Shown here: positions 1 through 7,032 of the stretch, piece by piece
Layout: the number at the start of each line of letters is the position of its first letter
Numbering within the stretch: the stretch's first letter is position 1
Source: CAWHBO01 sp963827735
GTDB taxonomy: Bacteria > Patescibacteriota > Patescibacteriia > Patescibacteriales > UBA12075
Reading direction: 5' to 3'
Assembly (NCBI GenBank): GCA_963827735.1
Contig: CAWHBO010000002.1
Location: forward strand, 62,001-126,000
Length of the DNA stretch: 64,000 bases
The notes under the pieces: model-generated
Told to the model about the DNA's origin: nothing
Database searches by the model: none
Seen by the model: the letters and a program-made list of their open reading frames with translations, nothing else
Program-made: the position numbers and the translations under genes

Positions 1-401
1 TCATTAATGGGCATTTGAGTAGTTTCTATTGAAAATTTGGGAAGAATCTCATCGAAAAACTTTTTTGTATTTCGGTAGCAATCGTCAGAATACAAAATAT
101 GCTCATTTTTATTAGCCAGCGACAAGATAGTTGTAATTATAGCGCTCATGCCGGAAGAAAAAAGCAACGCTCTATCAGCATTTTCCAATGCTGCAATTTT
201 TTCCTCAACTGCACTTTGAGTAGGACAGCCGTATCTTCCATATTTTATGCCTTTGATTTTGCCTTGATAAAAATCTTTTATTTGCTTGGTATTTTCAAAA
301 TAATAAGCTGCCGTTTGCTCCAGTGGAATTGTCACGGATCTATTTTGTCTTTTTTTACTCCTCTCTCCGCTATGAACAGCTTTTGATTCTATCTTATCCA
401 T
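1..401 (-). CDS. Cys/Met-metabolism PLP-dependent enzyme, partial (C-terminus beyond window)
   Basis: Reading down from an ATG at 401, the first ~133 residues have the N-terminal signature of the cystathionine gamma-synthase / beta-lyase / methionine gamma-lyase family: an early 'VHSGERS' segment, 'TIPLEQTAAYYF', 'KYGRYGCPTQSAVEEKIAALE' (the usual YSR-NPT-LE region) and 'ALLFSSGMSAI'. These enzymes use PLP to make or break C-S bonds of cysteine, homocysteine and methionine. The catalytic lysine lies in the missing part, so the exact reaction cannot be assigned. The start codon overlaps the stop of the upstream radical SAM gene by 8 bp, which implies translational coupling in one operon. The usual 'YSR' arginine position reads 'YGR' here. 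Confidence 0.82.
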   Translation of the reverse strand, partial: MDKIESKAVHSGERSKKRQNRSVTIPLEQTAAYYFENTKQIKDFYQGKIKGIKYGRYGCPTQSAVEEKIAALENADRALLFSSGMSAIITTILSLANKNEHILYSDDCYRNTKKFFDEILPKFSIETTQMPIN

Positions 402-1371
402 TTTTTTGTTCAGTAAATCTTATAAATTCATGATATTGGGGGTGTCGCAAGATACACCTGGAAAACCCATATTTTTTATAGAAATTATTCACTGATTTTA
501 AAACTTTTTTCCTGATTCCCTTTATGTCATCTGAAATATTTCCATATAAATCAAGAGTTTCTAGGGCATATGCGCATGTTAAAATTTTTCCATCTGAGCC
601 GATGCTTATGCCGTTTTTCATATAAGAACATTCGCGACCTTCTGCCAATGTGCCTAGCGGATAACCCACGTCTTTATCAATGACCATATTTTTAACATAG
701 TTATATTTTTTATTATTTTTTAACGCAGAACCAATGTTAATTGGCTTATTCACAACAAACACAACATCGTCCCCACAGAATTTTTTTATTTTTTCTATCT
801 GGCCTTGGTTTTCATTATTTAAAACAAGGTTGATAGCTAAGGACACGATGATCGATTTATGATAAGAATAAATATTTTTGGCATAAATTTTTCTGATTGT
901 TTTTATATTTTTAATAAAATTTTTATAAGCGCCTTTTTTATTAACATATTGATCATATTTTTCTTCCTCAAAAGAATCCATGTTTATAATCAGGCTAGCG
1001 CCATTTTGAGCAAGAAATTTGGCAAGTTTTTTATTTATCTTACTGCCATTGGTAAAAATGTAAGGTATTAGTTTATTTTTGTTAGCAAATTTTACAATCG
1101 CACAAAAATTTTTATTAATAGACGGCTCACCCTCACCGGCAATCACTAAAACTTTTGCGCCTAACGTTTGCAACTTTAAAATAGATTCTTTAATTTTAGC
1201 AAACGACATATTGCCAAGTTTATTCTTCCTAAAGCGATTACAGCACTTTAAACATTGATAATTACACATAAATGGCAGATTAAGCATAATATAATCAATC
1301 TCATCTTTTGTGAATTTGCTTCCTGCTTGATGCAAGTATTGAGCTGAGCCCTTTAAAATCAACTTTTGCAT
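394..1371 (-). CDS. Radical SAM protein
   Basis: A 325-residue protein with the radical SAM cluster motif CxxxCxxC at residues 36-43 (C36, C40, C43, reading CNYQCLKC). A GEGEP segment follows near residue 80, which matches the SAM-binding GGEP motif. The C-terminal third has further cysteines (around 'RECSYM', 'LTCAYAL' and 'SRCILRH') that could hold an auxiliary SPASM/twitch-type cluster. These enzymes cleave S-adenosylmethionine to start radical chemistry; the substrate cannot be read from the sequence. The stop overlaps the start of the PLP enzyme gene by 8 bp, so the two are probably a functional pair. It is transcribed divergently from the TrmB-type regulator at 1495, an obvious candidate controller. 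Confidence 0.85.
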   Translation of the reverse strand: MQKLILKGSAQYLHQAGSKFTKDEIDYIMLNLPFMCNYQCLKCCNRFRKNKLGNMSFAKIKESILKLQTLGAKVLVIAGEGEPSINKNFCAIVKFANKNKLIPYIFTNGSKINKKLAKFLAQNGASLIINMDSFEEEKYDQYVNKKGAYKNFIKNIKTIRKIYAKNIYSYHKSIIVSLAINLVLNNENQGQIEKIKKFCGDDVVFVVNKPINIGSALKNNKKYNYVKNMVIDKDVGYPLGTLAEGRECSYMKNGISIGSDGKILTCAYALETLDLYGNISDDIKGIRKKVLKSVNNFYKKYGFSRCILRHPQYHEFIRFTEQKNG

Positions 1372-1378
1372 ATTTGTA

Positions 1379-1427
1379 GTTATATAATATTTTATAGCCT
1401 TGACAATATATTATAAACGGATACAAT
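1379..1427. promoter_or_regulatory. Divergent overlapping promoters sharing a -35 element
   Basis: On the plus strand TTGACA (1400-1405) is followed after 16 bp by TACAAT (1422-1427). On the minus strand TTGTCA (1406-1401) is followed after 16 bp by TATAAC (1384-1379). Both -35 hexamers lie on the same 7 bp (TTGACAA), so RNA polymerase could occupy only one promoter at a time. Downstream of the plus promoter is a short inverted repeat, TGTCG (1441-1445) and CGACA (1454-1458), which could be an operator for the adjacent regulator. Confidence 0.5.
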
Positions 1428-1494
1428 TAAACTGTAAATCTGTCGTCGCTAACCGACAAATACATGGTTTAATTAATTAGATAAATTTAAAAAT

Positions 1495-2298
1495 ATGCTC
1501 AATAAAATACTCGAGGAAATTGGACTTTCTGAAAACTCCATCAGAATCTATATGAGACTTTTAGAGGGAGGGTCATTTTCGGCTAGACAACTTGCTGAAA
1601 ATCTAAATATTCCCCGCCCATCTGTTTATGACAATCTAAAAATTCTAATAAACAAAGGTTTAGTTGTGGAACATAACAAGGAAAACAAAAAAATATTTAC
1701 TGCTGACGATGTTAAAAATTTACCTCAATTAATAAAATCCAAAAAAGAAAAACTAGAAATATTTGAAACTGAAATAAAAAAAATACTTCCAACACTTAAT
1801 AAACAAACCAAAAATATTGAACCGAAGATCAAATTTTATTCAGGAGCGGAAGGAATCAGGCAAGTCTTAAAAGATATGTTGTGGTATAAAAACATTGAGA
1901 CGCTAACTATGTGGCCAATCAGCGAAATGGTTGAAATTTTGGGCAAGGATTATTTAGCTGATCTAAACCGCAAGAGAATAAGACGAAACATATCCATAAA
2001 AGGCATCTGGCCAGAAGATAAAGCAGTAAAATTAAAAGAACATCCTTTTCTAGGTGTGGGTAAAAAACATCTACGAGAATTGCGAATCGCTCCCAAAAAA
2101 ATGATTTGGAATATGAGTTACTGGCTGTATGATGATAAAGTTGCTTTTATTTCCTCAAGGCAAGAAGGCTTTGGATTTGTTATTCATAGTAAAGATTTTT
2201 CTGAACTAATCCGAGCTCAATTTGAAGTCATTTGGAAAATTTCAACAGCTATAAAGCCACAACCAAAATATACAGATAAATTCCTTGAAACAATATAA
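1495..2298 (+). CDS. TrmB-family transcriptional regulator
   Basis: A 267-residue protein with an N-terminal winged helix-turn-helix (residues ~1-75, 'LSENSIRIYMRLLEGG', 'SARQLAENLNIPRPSVYDNL', 'LINKGLVVEH'). A short coiled linker (~80-110) precedes a C-terminal effector-like domain starting near 'IKFYSGAEGIRQVLKDML'. This layout is that of TrmB-like regulators, mainly known for sugar and energy-metabolism genes in archaea and also found in CPR bacteria. In trehalose/maltose TrmB the C-terminal domain senses sugar; here the ligand is unknown. It is divergent from the radical SAM/PLP gene pair with a 123-bp promoter region between them. A strong bidirectional terminator follows. Confidence 0.8.
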   Translation: MLNKILEEIGLSENSIRIYMRLLEGGSFSARQLAENLNIPRPSVYDNLKILINKGLVVEHNKENKKIFTADDVKNLPQLIKSKKEKLEIFETEIKKILPTLNKQTKNIEPKIKFYSGAEGIRQVLKDMLWYKNIETLTMWPISEMVEILGKDYLADLNRKRIRRNISIKGIWPEDKAVKLKEHPFLGVGKKHLRELRIAPKKMIWNMSYWLYDDKVAFISSRQEGFGFVIHSKDFSELIRAQFEVIWKISTAIKPQPKYTDKFLETI

Positions 2299-2301
2299 TA
2301 A

Positions 2302-2345
2302 AAATAACTCCGTTCCGCAAAATGCGGGACGGAGTTATTTTTATA
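2302..2345. terminator. Bidirectional intrinsic terminator
   Basis: A 17-bp stem (2302-2318 with 2324-2340, one G-T wobble) around a 5-nt loop. It has T-rich flanks on both strands and sits between the convergent regulator and MFS genes. Confidence 0.85.
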
Positions 2346-2355
2346 TTTAAAAATT

Positions 2356-3568
2356 TTAATCCAAAATGGAAAAATTCCTTTTGACGATAAAATTCAAACA
2401 GAACAAAAGCGCGCCGGAGACCATGATCACAAAAATCAAAGATTCAACGATTGGGAAAGAAAAAAGCGCGGCCAAAAACAACAAGGTGATGATGATTCTT
2501 CCCAGGTGCATATAAAATTCACGGTTCATGACGGCTGAGCCGATTTCTTGGTGAGAATGCTTATAAAATCCGCAGTCCAATGAGATATGCAAAAGTCCGC
2601 CAAAAATTCCGCCCATGGTTTGAAAAACCGTCATCGCCGCCATGGACGTGGAAAGAGCTCTAAAAATCAAAGAGACCCCCTGTCCCGCCGCTCCAATCCG
2701 GCTGATCTTCTTTGTTCCTTTTGAGTCTGATTGCTTGCCGCCAAAGTAAGTGACAGCGGAGAAAACCAAACTGGAAACAAAAAACAAAATACCCATGGAA
2801 ATCAGTTTTACTGACAGGAAAAACAAAAGCAAGGGCCACATGACCCCGGTCGCGACATACGTCCCGCCTTGGATCACAAATATCAAATTTTTTCGGATAT
2901 CGCCAAAATCAAAAACTTTTTTCAAATCCAGCCTGACTGCAACCGGCGTGTCTTTTGTAAAAAACAAGACATATGACGCGACGACCAAAAGAATCGTGCT
3001 GATGAGAAAAACCCCCTTAAATCCGAACCCGGTTATGAGAACGCTTCCCAAAAATGGAGCCGCGATGCTGACAATGTTGGGAACGGCCACCAAAACTCCC
3101 AATTTTTTGCCGGAGTTTTCTTTTTGTTCCGTTATCCCCAGAAAAAAAAATATGATAAGATGACCAATACATTGAATCAGCCAGCGCCTCCACGACCAAA
3201 AGCGTGATCAAAAAAAACATTCGGCCTCCGCCCAAGATGAACGAGTCCGCATAAAAAAACAAAAGATACAAAACGATGTACAAAAAATAACTGGTTATCA
3301 TTGTTCTTCTTACGCCGATCTTGGAAATATGGGAAACCACAAAATAGTGCCCGAGGATTGATATGACAAATATCCCTAACTCAAAAAAGACCACTTCCCA
3401 AATCGTATATCCGGACTTCAAAAGAAAAATCGGAATAAAAACCGATAACATTGACAAAGCCAACAGTCGGAATGAGTCTGCGATCACAAGATCGTTATAC
3501 TTGCTTCTAAGCGCTTCCGATAAACGGTGGAGAAGGAAGATGTGTGAATTTTGATTATGCCTGTCCAT
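2356..3568 (-). pseudogene. MFS-type transporter interrupted by a frameshift
   Basis: Two overlapping reading frames encode the halves of one ~400-residue multi-membrane-segment protein. The N-terminal part runs down from ATG 3568 and carries several hydrophobic helices plus the loop 'KIGVRRTM' typical of major facilitator transporters. After residue ~145 the natural frame ends in a low-quality tail, while the other frame continues as 'GITEQKENSGKKLGVLVAVPN' and then helices to the stop at 2356. The switch falls at a run of nine A on the plus strand (3142-3150) next to CCCC; removing one base restores a continuous protein. This could be a sequencing or assembly error in a homopolymer, a real inactivating mutation, or slippage-based variation. 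The substrate is unknown. Confidence 0.7.
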
Positions 3569-3644
3569 AAAGAAAAAGGCGTTAACTTCGCCCTGTTGAT
3601 ATATGTATTGATTTTAACACATTCCGAGGCGAATGTTAATCGGA

Positions 3645-3672
3645 TAAAAAAACCGCCAACACATGCGGCGGT
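3645..3672 (-). terminator. Intrinsic terminator for the 3697-3966 gene
   Basis: ACCGCC (3652-3657) pairs with GGCGGT (3667-3672), followed on the minus strand by a run of seven T (3645-3651). Confidence 0.7.
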
Positions 3673-3696
3673 AAAAAATCATTCGTAAAACGAAAT

Positions 3697-3966
3697 TTAG
3701 AAAAAAGAAGATAATTTTGCGATCCAGCCTTTCTGTTTTTTAAGCCTCTGTCTGATGTTCATAAGAAAACTTTTTACATAGTGATGCTTCCTGAATCTTC
3801 TTGAACCTTTCGCTATCAATATGACTCCGATTGCCAAAGGTATCACTCCGGGAAAGATTGGCAAAATCATGCCGACCAGCCCGACTGCGATCAGACAAAT
3901 TCCGGCCCAGATAAACAAAGCTTTTTTTATGATCATCCAAAGCTGATCACGCCCTAATTTTGCCAT
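3697..3966 (-). CDS. Small membrane protein (PGPGW/DUF454-like)
   Basis: An 89-residue protein with two predicted membrane helices (residues ~13-33 and ~35-50) joined by 'GMILPIFPGVIP', followed by a strongly basic tail ('KGSRRFRKHHYVK'). The proline/glycine-rich hairpin between two helices resembles the small inner-membrane families annotated as PGPGW or DUF454 (YbaN-like); their function is unknown. It has its own consensus promoter (3994-4022) and a terminator (3645-3672), so it is an independent, probably well-expressed transcription unit downstream of parB. Confidence 0.65.
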   Translation of the reverse strand: MAKLGRDQLWMIIKKALFIWAGICLIAVGLVGMILPIFPGVIPLAIGVILIAKGSRRFRKHHYVKSFLMNIRQRLKKQKGWIAKLSSFF

Positions 3967-3993
3967 AAAAAAATTGTTATAGTATAAAAATAA

Positions 3994-4022
3994 ATTATAG
4001 CAATTTTTTTATATTTTGTCAA
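3994..4022 (-). promoter_or_regulatory. Consensus sigma70-type promoter
   Basis: TTGACA (4022-4017) and TATAAT (3999-3994) on the minus strand are separated by exactly 17 bp. The start codon of the small membrane protein lies 28 bp beyond the -10. Confidence 0.75.
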
Positions 4023-4034
4023 ACACCCTGGGGT

Positions 4035-4904
4035 TTACTTAACTTTGTCAACCATTTCTTTCAATTCTTCATCGCTGAAAAAATCTATGATGATTTGTCC
4101 GCCTTTGCCTTTGCGCCTGATCTCAGCTTTGGAGCCAAAAAACTCCCGGAGCGCGAATTCCTTATCGTTGTCGGCGTAATTTATTTTTATCCTGGCCGCC
4201 TTGGTCCCGCCCATTTTCTTGACGACCTTGCTCGTATCATTGACTGACAGATTGCTATGCAGAATCTTTCGAAACAAGCTCATCTGTTTTTCTTCCGATT
4301 CCAGCCCGACCAGATACTTGGCGTGGCCTTCGCTGATCTTATCATTGATGACCGCCAATTTGATCTCTTCCGGAAGACCGAGCAGGCGGATGGTGTTGGC
4401 GACTGAAGACCTGGCCTTGCTGACTTTTTTGGCCACATCCTCCTGAGTCATGGAAAAATCATCCATCAACTTTTTGTAAGCATCTGCCAAATCAATGGGG
4501 TTTAAATTTTCTCTTTGAATGTTTTCAATCAAGGCAATCTCCAATTTCTCCTGAGCGCTGGCGTCTCTGACGATGGCCGGAACTTTCTTAAGCCCGGCTT
4601 GTTTGGAAGCGCGAAGCCGCCTCTCCCCCGCGATCAGTTCAAACTCGTCGCCTTTCTTTGTAACGATCAAAGGCTGGATCACGCCGTACTCCTTGATTGA
4701 TTCCACCAACTCCTCCAATTTATAGTCCGTAAACTTCTGCCGGGGCTGGAAGGGGTTAACTTTTATCTTGCCAATCTCAATTTGCGCTATCTTATCTTTA
4801 TCGGAAGCGATAAAAGCGGCATCAGAATCATCTCTGATTACAGCGGGCGGGTTTGTTTTGTTTGGAATCAGAGAACCAAGTCCTCTACCTAATCCATTGG
4901 CCAT
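4035..4904 (-). CDS. parB: Chromosome-partitioning protein ParB
   Basis: A 289-residue ParB/Spo0J protein. It starts with 'GLGRGLGSLIP', carries the nuclease-like/CTP-binding domain (residues ~40-130: 'IKVNPFQPRQKF', 'GVIQPLIV', 'AGERRLRASK'), then the parS-binding helix-turn-helix (~150-200: 'MTQEDVAKKVSKARSSVANTIRLL') and a C-terminal dimerisation segment. ParB loads on parS sites, spreads as a CTP-dependent clamp and works with ParA in origin segregation. Here parB lies downstream of parA on the same strand, separated by 178 bp that contain an AT-rich inverted repeat. I saw no obvious parS site (TGTTTCACGTGAAACA-like) in the window. Confidence 0.93.
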   Translation of the reverse strand: MANGLGRGLGSLIPNKTNPPAVIRDDSDAAFIASDKDKIAQIEIGKIKVNPFQPRQKFTDYKLEELVESIKEYGVIQPLIVTKKGDEFELIAGERRLRASKQAGLKKVPAIVRDASAQEKLEIALIENIQRENLNPIDLADAYKKLMDDFSMTQEDVAKKVSKARSSVANTIRLLGLPEEIKLAVINDKISEGHAKYLVGLESEEKQMSLFRKILHSNLSVNDTSKVVKKMGGTKAARIKINYADNDKEFALREFFGSKAEIRRKGKGGQIIIDFFSDEELKEMVDKVK

Positions 4905-4948
4905 ATATTTTTATATTTCTTATAAAGAATAAAAAATGATTAGTCTTA

Positions 4949-5075
4949 AATTACAAATTCCAAATTCCAAATTCCAAATATCAAATAATATTCAAATCTC
5001 AAATCCAAATTTCAAAAAGTTTTGAATTTTTTATTTCGAAATTATTTGATATTTGGAATTTGAAATTTGTTATTT
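4949..5075. repeat. AT-rich inverted repeat built on the word CAAAT(A/T)(T/A)C
   Basis: Left arm 4949-5018 is built from CAAATTCC/CAAATATC words and right arm 5020-5075 from the complementary GAATTTG/GATATTTG words, so the pair can fold into a long imperfect hairpin. It lies between parA and parB. The same word family recurs at 10356, 37638 and 62549 and inside miaB. Confidence 0.75.
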
Positions 5076-5082
5076 ATGCTTT

Positions 5083-5850
5083 TTATCTACTCTCCAACGA
5101 TATCAATTCCCTAGCAAGTCTCTCATACGCTCTTCCTCCTTTTGACTGCGGATCGTAATGCAAAATTGATCGGCCATAGCTTGGCGCTTCGGCCAGGCGG
5201 ACGCTTCTGGGGATGATGGATCTGAAGACGCGGTTGGGAAAGTACTGGTACAATTCATTCATGACAGATTCTGACAAGCGATTCCGTTTATCAAACATTG
5301 TGATCACCGCTCCCATGATGGCAAGCTCCGGCTTCAAATTGCCTTGCACCAGGCCGATTGTTTCCAAAAGCTGGGACAAGCCTTCCAAGGCGTAGTACTC
5401 GCTTTGGATGGGAATCAAAACTTCGTCGGCCGCCACCAGACTGTTAACAGTGAGCAGGCCAAGCGAAGGCGGACCATCAATGATGATAAAGTCATATTCA
5501 TTCTTGACGTCTTTAAGAATCCTTTCCAGGCGATATTCCCTGTCTTCCATGCCCACCAGCTCAATCCCGGCGCCTGCCAGCGACAATGTGGCGGGAGCAA
5601 TTTTCAACCGGTCTTGCAAAGTTCTTTTTATGACTTCCACCATCGGTTTATGCCCGATGATCGCTTCATAAATCCCGTGCGGCAAATTCTTGTGATCAAC
5701 CCCGATTCCGGAAGTGGCATTGGCCTGCGGATCAATGTCCACAAGCAAAACATCCTTTCCAAGGTATGCCAAATACGACCCCAGGTTCACTGCGGTCGTC
5801 GTCTTCCCGACTCCTCCTTTTTGATTTACAATGGAAATGATTTTACCCAT
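5083..5850 (-). CDS. parA: Chromosome-partitioning ATPase ParA (Soj)
   Basis: A 255-residue ParA/MinD-type ATPase. The deviant Walker A 'KGGVGKTT' is at residues ~11-18, preceded by 'IISIVNQ'. 'VLLVDIDPQANAT' follows at ~35-47 and 'DFIIIDGPPSLGLLT' near 118. It binds DNA non-specifically in the ATP state and is displaced by ParB, moving the origin region. The minus-strand promoter at 6066-6094 probably drives parA-parB. The long leader holds two simple-repeat blocks (5861-5911 and 5918-6047). Confidence 0.94.
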   Translation of the reverse strand: MGKIISIVNQKGGVGKTTTAVNLGSYLAYLGKDVLLVDIDPQANATSGIGVDHKNLPHGIYEAIIGHKPMVEVIKRTLQDRLKIAPATLSLAGAGIELVGMEDREYRLERILKDVKNEYDFIIIDGPPSLGLLTVNSLVAADEVLIPIQSEYYALEGLSQLLETIGLVQGNLKPELAIMGAVITMFDKRNRLSESVMNELYQYFPNRVFRSIIPRSVRLAEAPSYGRSILHYDPQSKGGRAYERLARELISLESR

Positions 5851-5860
5851 ATTTTCTTTC

Positions 5861-5911
5861 TCATAACTCGTAACTCATAACTCATAACGCATAACTCATA
5901 ACTCATAACGC
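5861..5911. repeat. TAACTCA/TAACGCA short-word repeat
   Basis: About seven degenerate copies of a 7-8 bp word (ATAACTC, ATAACGC) immediately upstream of parA. The same family occurs at 16450-16486 and 16811-16859 flanking groES. Confidence 0.75.
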
Positions 5912-5917
5912 CATTCA

Positions 5918-6047
5918 CCTAATATCCTAATATCCTAATTTCCTAATTTCCTAATTTCCTAATTTCCTAATTTCCTAATTTCCTAATTTCCTAATTTCCT
6001 AATTTCCTAATTTCCTAATTTCCTAATTTCCTAATTTCCTAATTTCC
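5918..6047. repeat. 8-bp tandem array, about 16 copies of CTAATTTC
   Basis: The unit CTAATTTC is repeated with almost no divergence; only the first two copies read CTAATATC. Total length is ~130 bp in the parA leader. Shorter versions occur at 33380-33402 and 45411-45503. Such near-perfect arrays usually vary in copy number. The rest of the gene-free stretch 5851-6267 holds divergent promoters and a tRNA fragment. Confidence 0.9.
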
Positions 6048-6065
6048 AACCCATTTACAAATAAT

Positions 6066-6116
6066 ATTATACCCTATTCCCATGCCTTTGACAAACAAAA
6101 AAGAATAATATATAAT
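6066..6116. promoter_or_regulatory. Divergent promoters of parAB and tRNA-Leu sharing a -35
   Basis: Plus strand: TTGACA (6088-6093), 17 bp, TATAAT (6111-6116), a perfect consensus reading toward tRNA-Leu. Minus strand: TTGTCA (6094-6089), 17 bp, TATAAT (6071-6066), reading toward parA. The two -35 hexamers overlap on the same 7 bp. Confidence 0.75.
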
Positions 6117-6164
6117 ATTTATGTTATTAGCTCTGATTGGCTAATATTTTTGTTTAAAATATAC

Positions 6165-6208
6165 GCCTCGGTGGTGGAACCCCGTAGAATTGCTTCGCAA
6201 TCACGGGG
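6165..6208 (+). other. tRNA-Leu 5' fragment followed by a hairpin
   Basis: Fifteen bases (6165-6179) are identical to the first 15 bases of the tRNA-Leu at 6268. Instead of the D-loop, the sequence continues into a strong stem-loop (CCCCGT at 6180-6185 paired with ACGGGG at 6203-6208, plus an inner GAATTGC/GCAATC stem). It lies inside the predicted tRNA transcript. Confidence 0.6.
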
Positions 6209-6267
6209 CGAGAATGGCTTGAAAAAATTTTGTAAATACTATTGGAATTATTTTAAAATTGAATATT

Positions 6268-6351
6268 GCCTCGGTGGTGGAATTGGTAGACGCGCGGGAC
6301 TCAAAATCCCGTACTGGCGACAGTGTGAGAGTTCGATTCTCTCCCGAGGCA
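6268..6351 (+). tRNA. tRNA-Leu (anticodon CAA)
   Basis: 84 nt with a complete cloverleaf. Acceptor arms are GCCTCGG (6268-6274) and CCGAGGC (6344-6350) with discriminator A6351. The anticodon stem CGGGA/TCCCG flanks the loop CTCAAAA with anticodon CAA at 6302-6304. A long class II variable arm and a T-arm GAGAG-TTCGATT-CTCTC are present. It reads UUG codons. The 3' CCA is not encoded (the genome reads ACA after the acceptor arm), so it must be added by a nucleotidyltransferase. A consensus promoter lies upstream and a terminator directly downstream. Confidence 0.95.
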
Positions 6352-6360
6352 CAGCGAATA

Positions 6361-6390
6361 AAAAACCCGACGCGAATGCGGCGGGTTTTT
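6361..6390. terminator. Bidirectional intrinsic terminator after tRNA-Leu
   Basis: AAAAACCCG (6361-6369) pairs with CGGGTTTTT (6382-6390), with an inner CGC/GCG pairing. It serves the tRNA and the convergent gene ending at 6415. Confidence 0.85.
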
Positions 6391-6414
6391 GATTAAAAAA
6401 TTTTATCTCCCTTG

Positions 6415-6936
6415 TTAAATTTGGAAGTTCCAATACTTGCCATCCAGATGCTCTAATGAATTTATTATCCGTCCGTCCGTTAGATACCCTTGTTTAACTC
6501 CCGTTTCTGAGAAAAAGGCATTGACTACCCTTTCAAAAATATCATACGGCATTTGATAATTCTTTGGTGGACACCCTCCCAAAACATCTGTAAATGTAAT
6601 CCAGCACCCTTTCCCGTCCTCATAATTTTTACCAGAAGAGATTAACTCAGGAGGGGCCTTGATTTCGGAATTATTATATATCGCTTCTTTCGCTTCCTCC
6701 AGGATTTTTCCCATGACGTACAATTGTATATCAATAGAATGCTTTGGACAAAAATGAAACCATTCCTTGATGACACAAGATGATTTTCTTAAATGCCTGC
6801 GACCCTCAAAACATACGCCAAAAACTATACCTGCCATTTGCCATGCTTCATCTTTGTTTGAATAAAGGACTTTATCGCAGTTTTTTTGATTACAATGGCA
6901 AGCAATACACCTTAATTCCTCGTTTATAATGAACAT
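6415..6936 (-). CDS. Hypothetical protein, Cys-rich N-terminus
   Basis: A 173-residue soluble protein I do not recognise. The N-terminus has a cysteine-rich knot ('CIACHCNQKNC', residues 10-20) and further Cys/His pairs ('FCPKH', 'GGCPPKNY') that could bind a metal. An excellent ribosome-binding site (AAAGGAGG, 7 nt before ATG) and a terminator shared with tRNA-Leu support a real, separately expressed gene. It is convergent with the tRNA gene. Confidence 0.7.
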   Translation of the reverse strand: MFIINEELRCIACHCNQKNCDKVLYSNKDEAWQMAGIVFGVCFEGRRHLRKSSCVIKEWFHFCPKHSIDIQLYVMGKILEEAKEAIYNNSEIKAPPELISSGKNYEDGKGCWITFTDVLGGCPPKNYQMPYDIFERVVNAFFSETGVKQGYLTDGRIINSLEHLDGKYWNFQI

Positions 6937-7032
6937 TTTAACCTCCTTTTTGTTAAATGTTAAAATAATAAATAAACTTTTTAAATTGACTATAGTTTAC
7001 TCTAAAAAACATAAAAATACAATAAGACGTGT

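Noticed and set aside
99..386. Plus-strand ORF at the left edge
   Set aside because: It is the antisense of a clear PLP-enzyme reading frame and has no family resemblance.
4949..6047. CRISPR array
   Set aside because: The repeats are 8-14 bp words without unique spacers, and there are no cas genes.
4035..6100. Replication origin or parS cluster
   Set aside because: parA and parB are present but I saw no dnaA, DnaA-box cluster or recognisable parS.
6165..6240. Second complete tRNA
   Set aside because: Only the first 15 nt match; no anticodon or T arm could be folded.
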